Shown here one piece after another: positions 1 to 7,600 of a DNA stretch of 64,000 bases. Within the stretch, counting starts at the first letter, position 1, and every line of letters begins with the position of its first letter. The translations under genes were made by a program, and so were the position numbers. Source of the stretch: an uncultured Collinsella sp. (GTDB taxonomy: Bacteria; Actinomycetota; Coriobacteriia; Coriobacteriales; Coriobacteriaceae); NCBI GenBank assembly GCA_959019775.1, contig CAUEPS010000001.1:186001-250000 (forward strand), in the 5' to 3' direction. The notes under the pieces are model-generated. The model was given only the letters and a program-made list of their open reading frames with translations, was not told where the DNA came from and did no database searches.

Positions 1-2
1 TG

Positions 3-491
3 GAGCGTGCGAGCGACGGCAAGTGCGCCGCCCGCGCCTATTCCAACCTGGGCCAGTACTTCTTGGAGCCCGAGACCGAGAATGTCTCGGCCGCCGTGGG
101 TTGCGCGCGTCTGGCACTGCGCTTAGCGCCCAACGATGCACACGCGACGCGCCTGCTCAACAAGATTCATACCACCTATCCGGATGCCGCCGAGGAGAGC
201 GACGAGCACGTGATGGGTGAACTGGCCCTGCAAGGCGTGCCGACCTCGCCTTCGGCCGAGATTGCCATCTGCCTGATTATGTGCGCGACAGATGCTGCAA
301 GCGACGGCGACAAGCAGGAGGCCACGCGCCTGACGGTGCGTGCTCGCGACTTGGTGGGCGAGGAGGCATGTGCGGCGATCATTAAGCTGGTGCGCGAGAG
401 CGATGCCGAGCTCAACGCCGAGCGCAAGGCTAAGCGCGAAGCAACGGGCAAGGGTTCCGATGGCGCCAAGGAGGCCGGCGATGCCCAGTAA
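3..491 (+). CDS. C-terminal part of an unknown protein (5' end outside window)
   Basis: The reading frame is already open at base 3 and stops at 489-491, so only the last 162 residues are visible. The segment around 63-180 (residues ARLALRLAPNDAHATRLL) has the spacing of small and large residues seen in TPR-like helical hairpins, and the C-terminus is a charged Lys/Glu/Ala tail, probably disordered. No catalytic motif is visible. The stop codon overlaps the smpB start by 11 bases, so the two genes are probably translationally coupled and cotranscribed. I do not recognise the family; a TPR-type scaffold is only a guess. Confidence 0.6.
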   Translation, partial: ERASDGKCAARAYSNLGQYFLEPETENVSAAVGCARLALRLAPNDAHATRLLNKIHTTYPDAAEESDEHVMGELALQGVPTSPSAEIAICLIMCATDAASDGDKQEATRLTVRARDLVGEEACAAIIKLVRESDAELNAERKAKREATGKGSDGAKEAGDAQ

Positions 492-951
492 ACGCGAGCG
501 CAAGCTCATCTCCAAGAATCGCTCGGCGCATCACGAGTACTTTATCGATGAGACCTTTGAGTGCGGTATTGAGCTGAGTGGCACCGAGGTCAAGTCGATT
601 CGCGAGCGCGCGTGCCAGATCACCGACACCTTTGCACTGATTCGTGGCGGCGAGTGCTGGCTCGTGGGCCTGCATATTCACCCTTATAGCCATGGTGGCG
701 TGTGGAATCGCGACCCTGATCGCCGCCGTCGTCTGCTGCTGCACCGCAAGGAGATTGACTTTCTTGACGGCAAACTGCGCAACCGCGGCTATGCGCTGGT
801 GCCGTTGGAGCTCTACTTTAATACCGACGGCTGCGTAAAGCTGCTGCTGGGCCTAGGCCGCGGCAAGAAACTTTACGACAAGCGCGAGGATATGACCAAG
901 CGCGATGTCCAGCGCGAGATCGACCGCGCCCTTAAGGAGCGTAACCGCTAG
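481..951 (+). CDS. smpB: SsrA-binding protein SmpB
   Basis: 156 residues, the usual family length. SmpB binds tmRNA and brings it to stalled ribosomes for trans-translation. The N-terminus (KLISKNRSAHHEYFIDE), the central GIELSGTEVKSIR segment and GLGRGKKLYDKRE near the C-terminus are family hallmarks, and the basic tail that folds in the decoding centre is present (RALKERNR). The ATG at 481 was chosen over an upstream in-frame start at 340 because the family begins MPSKRERK or similar; the upstream frame overlaps the previous gene. tmRNA itself (ssrA), often a neighbour, is not visible here. Confidence 0.96.
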   Translation: MPSKRERKLISKNRSAHHEYFIDETFECGIELSGTEVKSIRERACQITDTFALIRGGECWLVGLHIHPYSHGGVWNRDPDRRRRLLLHRKEIDFLDGKLRNRGYALVPLELYFNTDGCVKLLLGLGRGKKLYDKREDMTKRDVQREIDRALKERNR

Positions 952-963
952 GCACTCTGTAGA

Positions 964-1030
964 AGTTGCGGTGGAATAGTTCTTGTTTGAGGCCAAATAG
1001 CCGACAAGCAGGAACTATTTCACCGCAACT
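964..1030. repeat. Repeat family A, copy 1: 67-bp palindromic hairpin
   Basis: Left arm AGTTGCGGTGGAATAGTTCT and right arm beginning AGGAACTATTTCACCGCAAC are complementary over about 23 bases around a loop of about 20. One position is G opposite T, which would be a G-U pair in RNA. It lies 12 bases after the smpB stop. Other copies are at 16096-16162 and 53789-53851. No T-run follows it directly, so it is not itself a standard terminator. Confidence 0.9.
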
Positions 1031-1078
1031 TGATGGAGGGACTTGGCTGACCTGCAATCTTGGCACATATGTGTATGG

Positions 1079-1109
1079 GGCGGCGTCCGTTATGGGCGCC
1101 GCCTTTTTT
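1079..1109 (+). terminator. Rho-independent terminator after smpB
   Basis: GGCGGCG at 1079-1085 pairs with CGCCGCC at 1097-1103 and is followed by six T. It separates smpB from the downstream flavin reductase. Confidence 0.85.
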
Positions 1110-1160
1110 GTGGGTACATACATCCATGAGGTACCAACCCGGGTTAGGGGAGTGATCGTT

Positions 1161-1664
1161 ATGGACAAAACTGCGTTCTTTACCATGCCGAGCGGTCTGT
1201 ACGTGGTGAGCGCTGCGGCAGACGGGCTGCGCGCCGGCTGCGTCATCAACACGGCGGTGCAGGTGACGTCCATGCCGCCGCGAATTTCGGTTGCCGTGAA
1301 CAAGGACAACGTCACCTCGGGCGTCATCGCATCGGCCAAGGCGTTTGCACTGACTGCAATCGACCAGACGGCCGATATGCTCTATATCGGTAACTTTGGG
1401 TTCCGCACCAGCAGCGATTATGACAAGTTTGCCAAGTACGAGACTCGCGAGACGGCTCTGGGCATGCCCTATGTGCCCGAGCACGCGGCGGCCCTGTTTA
1501 GCTGCCGTTTGATCGACACTGTGGATGTGGGCACGCATCTACTGTTTATCGGTGAGGTCGAGGATGCCGAGCGCCTGAGCGACGAGACGCCGCTGACGTA
1601 CGACTACTATCACAAGGTTTTGAAGGGCAAGACGCCTCCGAAGGCCTCGTCCTATCAAGGCTAG
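1161..1664 (+). CDS. Flavin reductase-like FMN-binding protein
   Basis: 167 residues matching the flavin reductase-like split-barrel family that binds FMN, seen in anaerobes as a short soluble protein or as the front domain of High-molecular-weight rubredoxins. The N-terminus (FFTMPSGLYVVSA) and INTAVQVTSMPPRISVAVNKDN carry the family pattern in which the backbone wraps the FMN phosphate. It is followed 89 bases later by a rubredoxin gene, so a flavoprotein-rubredoxin electron transfer pair (for NO, O2 or superoxide reduction) is a reasonable inference, although rubredoxin has its own promoter. Start ATG 1161 has a GGGGAGTG ribosome site nine bases upstream. Confidence 0.88.
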   Translation: MDKTAFFTMPSGLYVVSAAADGLRAGCVINTAVQVTSMPPRISVAVNKDNVTSGVIASAKAFALTAIDQTADMLYIGNFGFRTSSDYDKFAKYETRETALGMPYVPEHAAALFSCRLIDTVDVGTHLLFIGEVEDAERLSDETPLTYDYYHKVLKGKTPPKASSYQG

Positions 1665-1681
1665 AATTGTTGTAAAAACAC

Positions 1682-1709
1682 TTGCATTATTTTATTGAGA
1701 ACATATACT
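1682..1709 (+). promoter_or_regulatory. Predicted sigma-70-type promoter of the rubredoxin gene
   Basis: TTGCAT (1682-1687), a 16-base spacer and TATACT (1704-1709) in a locally AT-rich stretch between the flavin reductase and rubredoxin genes. Confidence 0.6.
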
Positions 1710-1753
1710 AATAAGCGAAGTACATCACCAGTCGCGTTCGAGAGGAGAACATC

Positions 1754-1897
1754 ATGGCTGAGGAGAAGAAGACATATAAGTTCGTGTGCGTCGTTTGCGG
1801 TTACGAGGTTGAGGTCGACACGCCCGAGCTGCCCGAGGACTACGTGTGCCCGGTGTGCGGCGTCGGTCCCGATCAGTTTGAGCTCGTCGAGGAGTAG
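1754..1897 (+). CDS. Short rubredoxin
   Basis: 47 residues. Rubredoxin carries one electron on an iron held by four cysteines. The two CxxC knuckles are at C12-C15 (VCVVCGYE) and C32-C35 (YVCPVCGVG), followed by the usual DQFE end. Normal rubredoxins have about 52-54 residues with roughly 29 between the two knuckles; here only 16 residues separate C15 from C32, so the segment that normally carries the DPxxGD and GTxFExLP motifs is trimmed. Ribosome site GAGAGGAGAAC precedes the ATG. It probably serves the neighbouring flavin reductase or the superoxide reductase encoded at 61562. Confidence 0.92.
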   Translation: MAEEKKTYKFVCVVCGYEVEVDTPELPEDYVCPVCGVGPDQFELVEE

Positions 1898-1936
1898 CTC
1901 GCAGGCACACGGCGAAAGCCGAATATAGCTCTGTCC

Positions 1937-1973
1937 AAGGGCCCCGGTCGAATTCTCGCCTGGGGCCCTTTTC
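1937..1973 (+). terminator. Rho-independent terminator after rubredoxin
   Basis: AAGGGCCCC at 1937-1945 pairs with GGGGCCCTT at 1962-1970, with extra GG/CC pairing inside, followed by TTT. The T tail merges with the start of a 24-bp repeat (1969-1992). Confidence 0.88.
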
Positions 1974-1992
1974 CTCCGTCCCCAAGGGATCA
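1969..1992. repeat. Repeat family D, half copy (24 bp)
   Basis: Identical over 24 bases to 46934-46957, the right arm of a complete palindrome at 46874-46957 (core CCTCCGTCCCCAAGGGATCA). A more diverged half copy is at 34204-34234. The left arm is missing here, replaced by the rubredoxin terminator. Confidence 0.8.
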
Positions 1993-2041
1993 CAGCTGCT
2001 GTTAGCCGATCCTGTCTGTCGTGAGTCCGGCCGACCGTTTG

Positions 2042-2176
2042 TCTCGATCTGTAACATCTAGCAGTGAAAACGGGGTCCACTTGTTACAGATTGAGACAAA
2101 CGGAGCTGTCCCTCGGAATGATCTCGATCTGTAACATCTAGACATCAAAAGCGGGTCTAGATGTTACAGGTCGAGA
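2042..2176. repeat. Repeat family B, copies 1 and 2 (55-bp palindromes, 80-bp period)
   Basis: Copies at 2042-2096 and 2122-2176. Each has a 14-base left arm TCTCGATCTGTAAC, a 27-base interior, and a right arm like GTTACAGATTGAGA. A 25-base linker (2097-2121) containing GCTGTCCC separates them. The spacer between the rubredoxin terminator and the mntH stop contains nothing else I can recognise. Confidence 0.95.
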
Positions 2177-2204
2177 CGTTTGCCTGGGTGGGCGCCCCGT
2201 CCCA

Positions 2205-3461
2205 TCACATCCCCGTTAGCAGCACGATGTCGAGAGCCGTTACGATGGCACCGATCCCTACGAGCAGCGCGTTGAGCGGGCGCGAGTTGGCGTATTTGCC
2301 CATGACGCGGCGTGAGCTGGTGAGTCGTATGAGCACAAAGACCGTAATCGGCAGCTGAAGCGACAGCAGTGCCTGACTCCAGATGAGACCTTCAAAAGGA
2401 TTCGGGACGACCAGACACGCCGCCACTGCACCGACGAAACAGGCTGCCACCCCGATCGAGGAATGTCGGTCGTGGATGTCGTATTCCTCGTCGAACATGC
2501 CCGCGGTGATGGTGCCCGCCGCCATGCCCGCTGTCACGCTACTCGAGAGACCCGCAAACAGCAGCGCCACCGCAAAGATGGTCGAGCTCGCCGGGCCCAG
2601 AATGGGGGAGAGCGTGGCCGCTGCGACGGCGAGGTCGTCTACGACAATGCCGTGCGCAAAGAAGGTCGTCGCGGCCAGGATGACCATGGCCGAGTTGATT
2701 GCCCAGCCAACACCCATCGAAAAGAGCGTGTCGAAGAGCTCGTAGCGCAGACGTTCTTCGATAACCTGCTCGCCTTGGCCTTCGAAGTGCATGGATTGGA
2801 TGACCTCGGAGTGCAGGAAGAGGTTGTGGGGCATAACGACCGCGCCTAGGACACTTACGATAATCGCGGCAGAGCCAGTGGGCATACTGGGTGTGATCCA
2901 GCTTGCGGCGGCTTGCGGCCAGTCGACCTTGACCAGCGCAAGCTCGGCCAAAAACGAGAGTCCTACCACGCCTACGAAGGCGATGATCCATCGCTCGGCG
3001 CGCTTGTAGGAGCTCGTCATGAGCATCGCCATCGATGCCGCGGCCACGATGACGCAGCCGGCGCGCACGGGTAGTCCAAAGAGCATCTGGAGCGCGATCG
3101 CGCCGCCCAGGACCTCTGCCATAGTGGTGGCGATGGTTGCGAGGTAGGCACTGGCGAGCACCGTGCGCCCAACGAAGCGAGGGAGGTAACGTGTGGTGGC
3201 CTCGGCAAGACAGGCGCCCGTGGCGATACCCAGGTGTGCCGCGTTGTGCTGCAGCACAATGAGCATAATCGTGGACAGCGTGACGATCCACAGCAGCGCG
3301 TAGCCAAACTGCGAGCCCGCGGCCATATTGGAGGCCCAGTTGCCCGGGTCGATAAAGCCGACGGTCACGAGCAGCCCGGGGCCGATATGCCGCGCAATGT
3401 CTAGGCCTCCGTGACCACCGGTGCGTCGGGAGCCAAAGTGTTGTTTGAGATGGTTGAGCAT
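2205..3461 (-). CDS. mntH: Nramp-family Mn2+/H+ symporter
   Basis: 418 residues, about 11 hydrophobic segments, the normal size of bacterial MntH. Proton-driven uptake of manganese (also iron) across the cytoplasmic membrane. The metal-binding motifs of the family are intact: DPGNWA in the first membrane helix and MPHNLFLHS in the sixth. The ATG at 3461 gives the expected short cytoplasmic N-terminus before TVGFIDPGN. It lies 75 bases downstream of gpmA on the same strand, but a strong hairpin separates them. No Mn- or Fe-box could be named in the upstream region. Confidence 0.94.
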   Translation of the reverse strand: MLNHLKQHFGSRRTGGHGGLDIARHIGPGLLVTVGFIDPGNWASNMAAGSQFGYALLWIVTLSTIMLIVLQHNAAHLGIATGACLAEATTRYLPRFVGRTVLASAYLATIATTMAEVLGGAIALQMLFGLPVRAGCVIVAAASMAMLMTSSYKRAERWIIAFVGVVGLSFLAELALVKVDWPQAAASWITPSMPTGSAAIIVSVLGAVVMPHNLFLHSEVIQSMHFEGQGEQVIEERLRYELFDTLFSMGVGWAINSAMVILAATTFFAHGIVVDDLAVAAATLSPILGPASSTIFAVALLFAGLSSSVTAGMAAGTITAGMFDEEYDIHDRHSSIGVAACFVGAVAACLVVPNPFEGLIWSQALLSLQLPITVFVLIRLTSSRRVMGKYANSRPLNALLVGIGAIVTALDIVLLTGM

Positions 3462-3482
3462 GGCTGGTTCCTACGTCGGAGT

Positions 3483-3522
3483 GGCGCGGCGCTGCACTTG
3501 GGTTGCGCGGCGCCGCGCCCTG
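3483..3522 (-). terminator. GC-rich hairpin between gpmA and mntH
   Basis: GGCGCGGCGC pairs with GCGCCGCGCC in the short gap. No T-run follows on the minus strand, so it may attenuate transcription or protect an mRNA end rather than terminate fully. Confidence 0.55.
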
Positions 3523-3536
3523 GGTTTAGGTTGGGG

Positions 3537-4310
3537 CTACTTGTGCGCTTTGCCCTGATTGGCCACGGCGTCAATCTTGGCGGCGATGGTCGCCGGGTCG
3601 CCGATGTAGCGCTTGTCGAGGACGTTGAAATCGGTGTCGAAGGTGTAGACGAGCGGCACGCCGGTGGGGATGTTGACCTTGAGGATCTCCTCGGGCGTGA
3701 GGTGCTCGAACTTCATGACGAGAGAGCGCAGGGAGTTGCCGTGTGCGGCGATGAGTACGCGCTTGCCGGCGAGCATCTGGGGGCGAATCTCGTCTTCGAA
3801 ATAAGGCCAGGCGCGGGCTATCGTGTCCTTGAGGCATTCGGTATAGGGCAGCTGGTCGGGTGCGACATCACGGTATTGCTCCTGTGTGTGAGGGTCGCGA
3901 CCGTCGCCCGGCTCGAGCGCCGGCGGGCAGACATCGAAGGAACGGCGCCAGATGAGCACCTGCTCGTCGCCGTGCTCCGCCGCGGCATCGGCCTTGTTGA
4001 GACCCTGCAGCGCGCCGTAGTGGCGCTCGTTGAGCTTCCAGGATTTGATGACGGGCAGCCATTCGCGGTCCATCTGGCCGAGCACGATGCTGAGGGTGTG
4101 GATCGCGCGCTTGAGGCGCGAGGTGTAGCAGATGTCAAAGTCGAAGCCCGCTTCCTTGAGGGCGCGGCCGCCTGCCGCCGCCTCTTCGCGGCCCGTGTCG
4201 GTGAGCTCGACATCGGTCCAGCCGGTGAACAGGTTGAGCTTGTTCCACTCGGATTCTCCGTGACGGATAAGGACGAGTTGCATCGTCTGCTGGTCTGCTT
4301 GGTGCGCCAT
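3537..4310 (-). CDS. gpmA: 2,3-bisphosphoglycerate-dependent phosphoglycerate mutase
   Basis: 257 residues, typical of dPGM (about 250). Interconverts 3- and 2-phosphoglycerate in glycolysis and gluconeogenesis. The phosphohistidine motif LIRHGESEWN is at residues 14-23, the acid residue region NERHYGALQG and the second catalytic histidine in IAAHGNSLRS are present. The ATG at 4310 is preceded by AAGGAGG at good spacing, although the conserved fold begins at an internal Met10 (MQLVLIRHG). Confidence 0.96.
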   Translation of the reverse strand: MAHQADQQTMQLVLIRHGESEWNKLNLFTGWTDVELTDTGREEAAAGGRALKEAGFDFDICYTSRLKRAIHTLSIVLGQMDREWLPVIKSWKLNERHYGALQGLNKADAAAEHGDEQVLIWRRSFDVCPPALEPGDGRDPHTQEQYRDVAPDQLPYTECLKDTIARAWPYFEDEIRPQMLAGKRVLIAAHGNSLRSLVMKFEHLTPEEILKVNIPTGVPLVYTFDTDFNVLDKRYIGDPATIAAKIDAVANQGKAHK

Positions 4311-4362
4311 AGGGGCCTCCTTGATCTGGCACGGTGTGCGTGCCGTTTGTTTGACGCCGCAA

Positions 4363-4391
4363 AGGATACCCGTTTTAGGCTAAAAAGTTAA
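4363..4391 (-). promoter_or_regulatory. Predicted gpmA promoter
   Basis: On the minus strand TTAACT (complement of 4386-4391), a 17-base spacer and TATCCT (complement of 4363-4368), about 50 bases before the gpmA start. The rest of the 379-base divergent region before gltB holds one family B repeat and no other feature I can support. Confidence 0.5.
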
Positions 4392-4449
4392 CCAAGACTA
4401 ACAAAATTATTGTATTTGAATAGGATGGTGAAAGGGGACTGCCGAAATG

Positions 4450-4504
4450 TCTTGATCTGTAACAACTAGGGATGGAAATTGGGTCTTTCTGTTACAGATT
4501 GAGA
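4450..4504. repeat. Repeat family B, copy 3 (single)
   Basis: 55 bases with arms TCTTGATCTGTAAC and GTTACAGATTGAGA. It stands alone in the divergent gpmA/gltB spacer, upstream of both promoters. Confidence 0.93.
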
Positions 4505-4689
4505 TGTTTGAAGCGGTGAGCTTACGGGCCGAACCTGGGGCTTTTGTTGTCGTCCTTGAGGTCGGCGGTGTCCATTCGTAGGGCGTGCGTTACGCGATTG
4601 TTTCGAAACGGGCGGGAAACACAACGGGCCGGCGATGCTCCTACTATGCCTATTCAATTGACTGTCTAAATATCTAGGGGAGGATCGCG

Positions 4690-7600
4690 ATGCAGGCAGA
4701 TTCCGCTCAGCAGCAGGGCCTTTATCGCCCCGAATTCGACCACGATGCATGTGGCATCGGCGCGCTTGCCGATATCAACGGTGAGCGCCATCACCAGATT
4801 CTGGACGATGCACTGTCCATTCTGGTCAACTTGGAGCACCGCGGCGGCACGGGACTCGAGAAGAACACCGGCGACGGCGCTGGCATCCTGTTCCAGGTTC
4901 CGCATCACTTTTTCCGTAAAGAGGCTCAAAAGTGCGGCCAGATTCTGCCGGCAGAGGGCGACTATGGCGTGGCCATGCTGTTCTTCCCGCAGGACGACAA
5001 GGGCGTGGAGGACGCCCGCCGCGTGTTTGAGGAGGGCTGCGCCGAGGCCGGCGTGCCGCTGCTCTTTTGGCGCGAGGTGCCGGTCGACCCGCACGACTTG
5101 GGCGAGACGGCCCGCGCCTGTATGCCTACTATCCTGCAGGCCTTCCTGGGCCGCCCCGACGACACGCCCGCCGGCGATGCCTTTGAGCGTCGCCTGTACG
5201 TGTGCCGCCGCACCATCGAAAAGAAGGCCGACGCCGAGTTCGCCCTGCGCGATAAGATCTTCTATGTGTGCTCCATGAGCTCGCGCACCATCGTGTACAA
5301 GGGCATGCTTGTTGCCACGCAGATGCGCCGCTTCTTCATCGACCTCAACGACGCCGCCGTCAAAACGGCCGTGGCGCTCGTTCACTCGCGCTACTCCACC
5401 AACACCACGCCCAGCTGGGAGCGTGCGCACCCCAACCGTTTTATCATCCACAACGGCGAGATCAACACCCTCAAGGGCAACGTCAACTGGATTCGCGCCC
5501 GCGAGCCCAACCTGTACAGCCCCGTGCTGCAGCACGATCTTGAGCGCGTGATGCCCATCATCAACCGTGAGGGTTCCGACTCCGCGATTCTGGACAACGT
5601 GCTCGAGTTTTTGGTCATGAACGGCCGTCCGCTCACGCGCGCCGCATCCATGCTGCTGCCCGAGCCGTGGGACCACAACGACAGCCTGAGCGAGGAGCGC
5701 CGCGCCTACGATGCCTACCAGTCCATGCTCATGGAGCCGTGGGACGGTCCTGCCGCTATCGCCTTTACCGACGGTCGCACGCTGGGTGCCGCCCTCGACC
5801 GTAACGGCTTGCGTCCCGCCCGCTACTATGTGACGCGCGACGGTCGCTTTATGCTGGCAAGCGAGGTGGGCACCATCGAGGTGAGCCCCGAGAACATCCT
5901 GACGAGCGGCTGCCTGGGACCGGGCCAGATGCTCGAGGTCGATTTTGCCCGCGGCCGCGTCATCTACAACGACGAGCTGCGCGCCCGTTACGCCAAGGAA
6001 AAGCCCTATCGCGACTGGATCGCCGAGGAGACGCTGACCGTCGACGCACTCGACAAGCCCGCCGCGCCCGCGCCCGCCGAGGATGCCGAGGTGCCCGCCG
6101 CCGTGCGCATGGCCAAGCTCGGGTATCACTGGGATGATGTTGACGAAGTCGTGCGTCCCATGGCCCAGCAGGGCAAGGCGCCGCTCGCCTCGATGGGTAT
6201 CGATGCGCCGCTGGCCTGCCTGTCCAAGAAGACGCGCTCGTTCTTCGACTACTTCTATCAGCTGTTCGCTCAGGTCACGAACCCGCCGATCGACGCCCTG
6301 CGCGAGCATATGGTCACCTCGACCACGCTCTACCTGGGCAACCACGGCAACCTGCTCGAGGACTCCCGCACGGCCTGCCAGCTGGTGCGTCTGGAGCGTC
6401 CGCTGCTCAACGAGGAGGAGTTCGAGCGTATCTGCGCCATCGATCGCGTGGGCTTTAAGACCCGTCGCTTCCGTGCCGTCTACCGCCGCGATGCCGGCGA
6501 GGGCGCGCTGCAGGCTGCACTCAAGCAGCTCGCAGAGGACGTTGAGGCTGCGGTCCGCGACGGCGTGAACATCGTGGTGTTGAGCGATCGCGCCGAAGCG
6601 GGCGAGGTGCCCGTGCCGTCGCTGCTTGCCGTGGGCTGCGTGCACAACCATCTGATCCGCGCTGGCGTGCGCACCTTTGCCGATATCGTGGTGGAGTGCG
6701 GCGACGCCGTGTCCCCGCACGACTTTGCGGCACTGGTGGGCTACTCCGCGAGCGGCATCTATCCGTACAACGCACATGCGTGCATCCGCGATCTGGCGGC
6801 ACGCGGCGACCTGGACGTGACGGCCGAGCAGGGCATCGCCAACTACAATAAGGCTGCGACTGCCGGCATTGTCTCCATCATGTCAAAGATGGGCATCTCC
6901 ACGGTGCAGAGCTACCATTCGGCGCAGATCTTCGAGGCCGTGGGCTTTACGCCGGAGTTCGTCAACGCGTACTTTGCCGGTACGGTGAGCCGTGTGGGCG
7001 GTATGGGTATCGAGGACGTCGAGCGCGAGCAAAATGAGCGCTACGACGCCGCGCTCGTCATCCTTAAGAGCCCTGCTCCCGATCAGCTGCCCACACTGGG
7101 CCTGACCAAGTGGCGCCCGCTCGGTGGCGAGGATCACCTGATTGACCCCCAGACCGTCTACCTGCTGCAGACCGCCTGCCGCGAGGACAGCTACGACACC
7201 TTTAAGAAGTACAGCGCCCGCCTGCACCGCACCGGCCGTGCCGTGCGCCTACGCGACCTGCTCGACTTTAATGCCAGCGGCCGCACGCCGGTTTCGCTCG
7301 ACGAGGTGGAGCCCGCGCTCAACATCGTCCGCCGCTTTAACACCGGCGCCATGTCGTACGGTTCCATCAGCAAAGAGGCACACGAGTGCATGGCCATCGC
7401 CATGAACCGCCTGCACGGCCGTTCCAACTCCGGCGAGGGCGGCGAGGACCCGCGTCGCGAGACGCCGCTGGCAAACGGTGACTCCAAGAACTCAGCGATC
7501 AAGCAGGTGGCAAGCGCGCGCTTTGGCGTGACGAGCCGCTATCTTTGCAGCGCCTTCGAGATTCAGATCAAGATGGCCCAGGGCGCCAAACCCGGCGAGG

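Noticed and set aside
952..1078. tmRNA (ssrA) expected near smpB
   Set aside because: The spacer holds a family A hairpin and a terminator; there is no alanine-tRNA-like end or tag reading frame.
3411..4391. Plus-strand open frame of 326 codons over gpmA
   Set aside because: Antisense of gpmA, which has complete catalytic motifs.
4666..6777. Minus-strand open frame of 703 codons opposite gltB
   Set aside because: Shadow of the gltB amidotransferase region.
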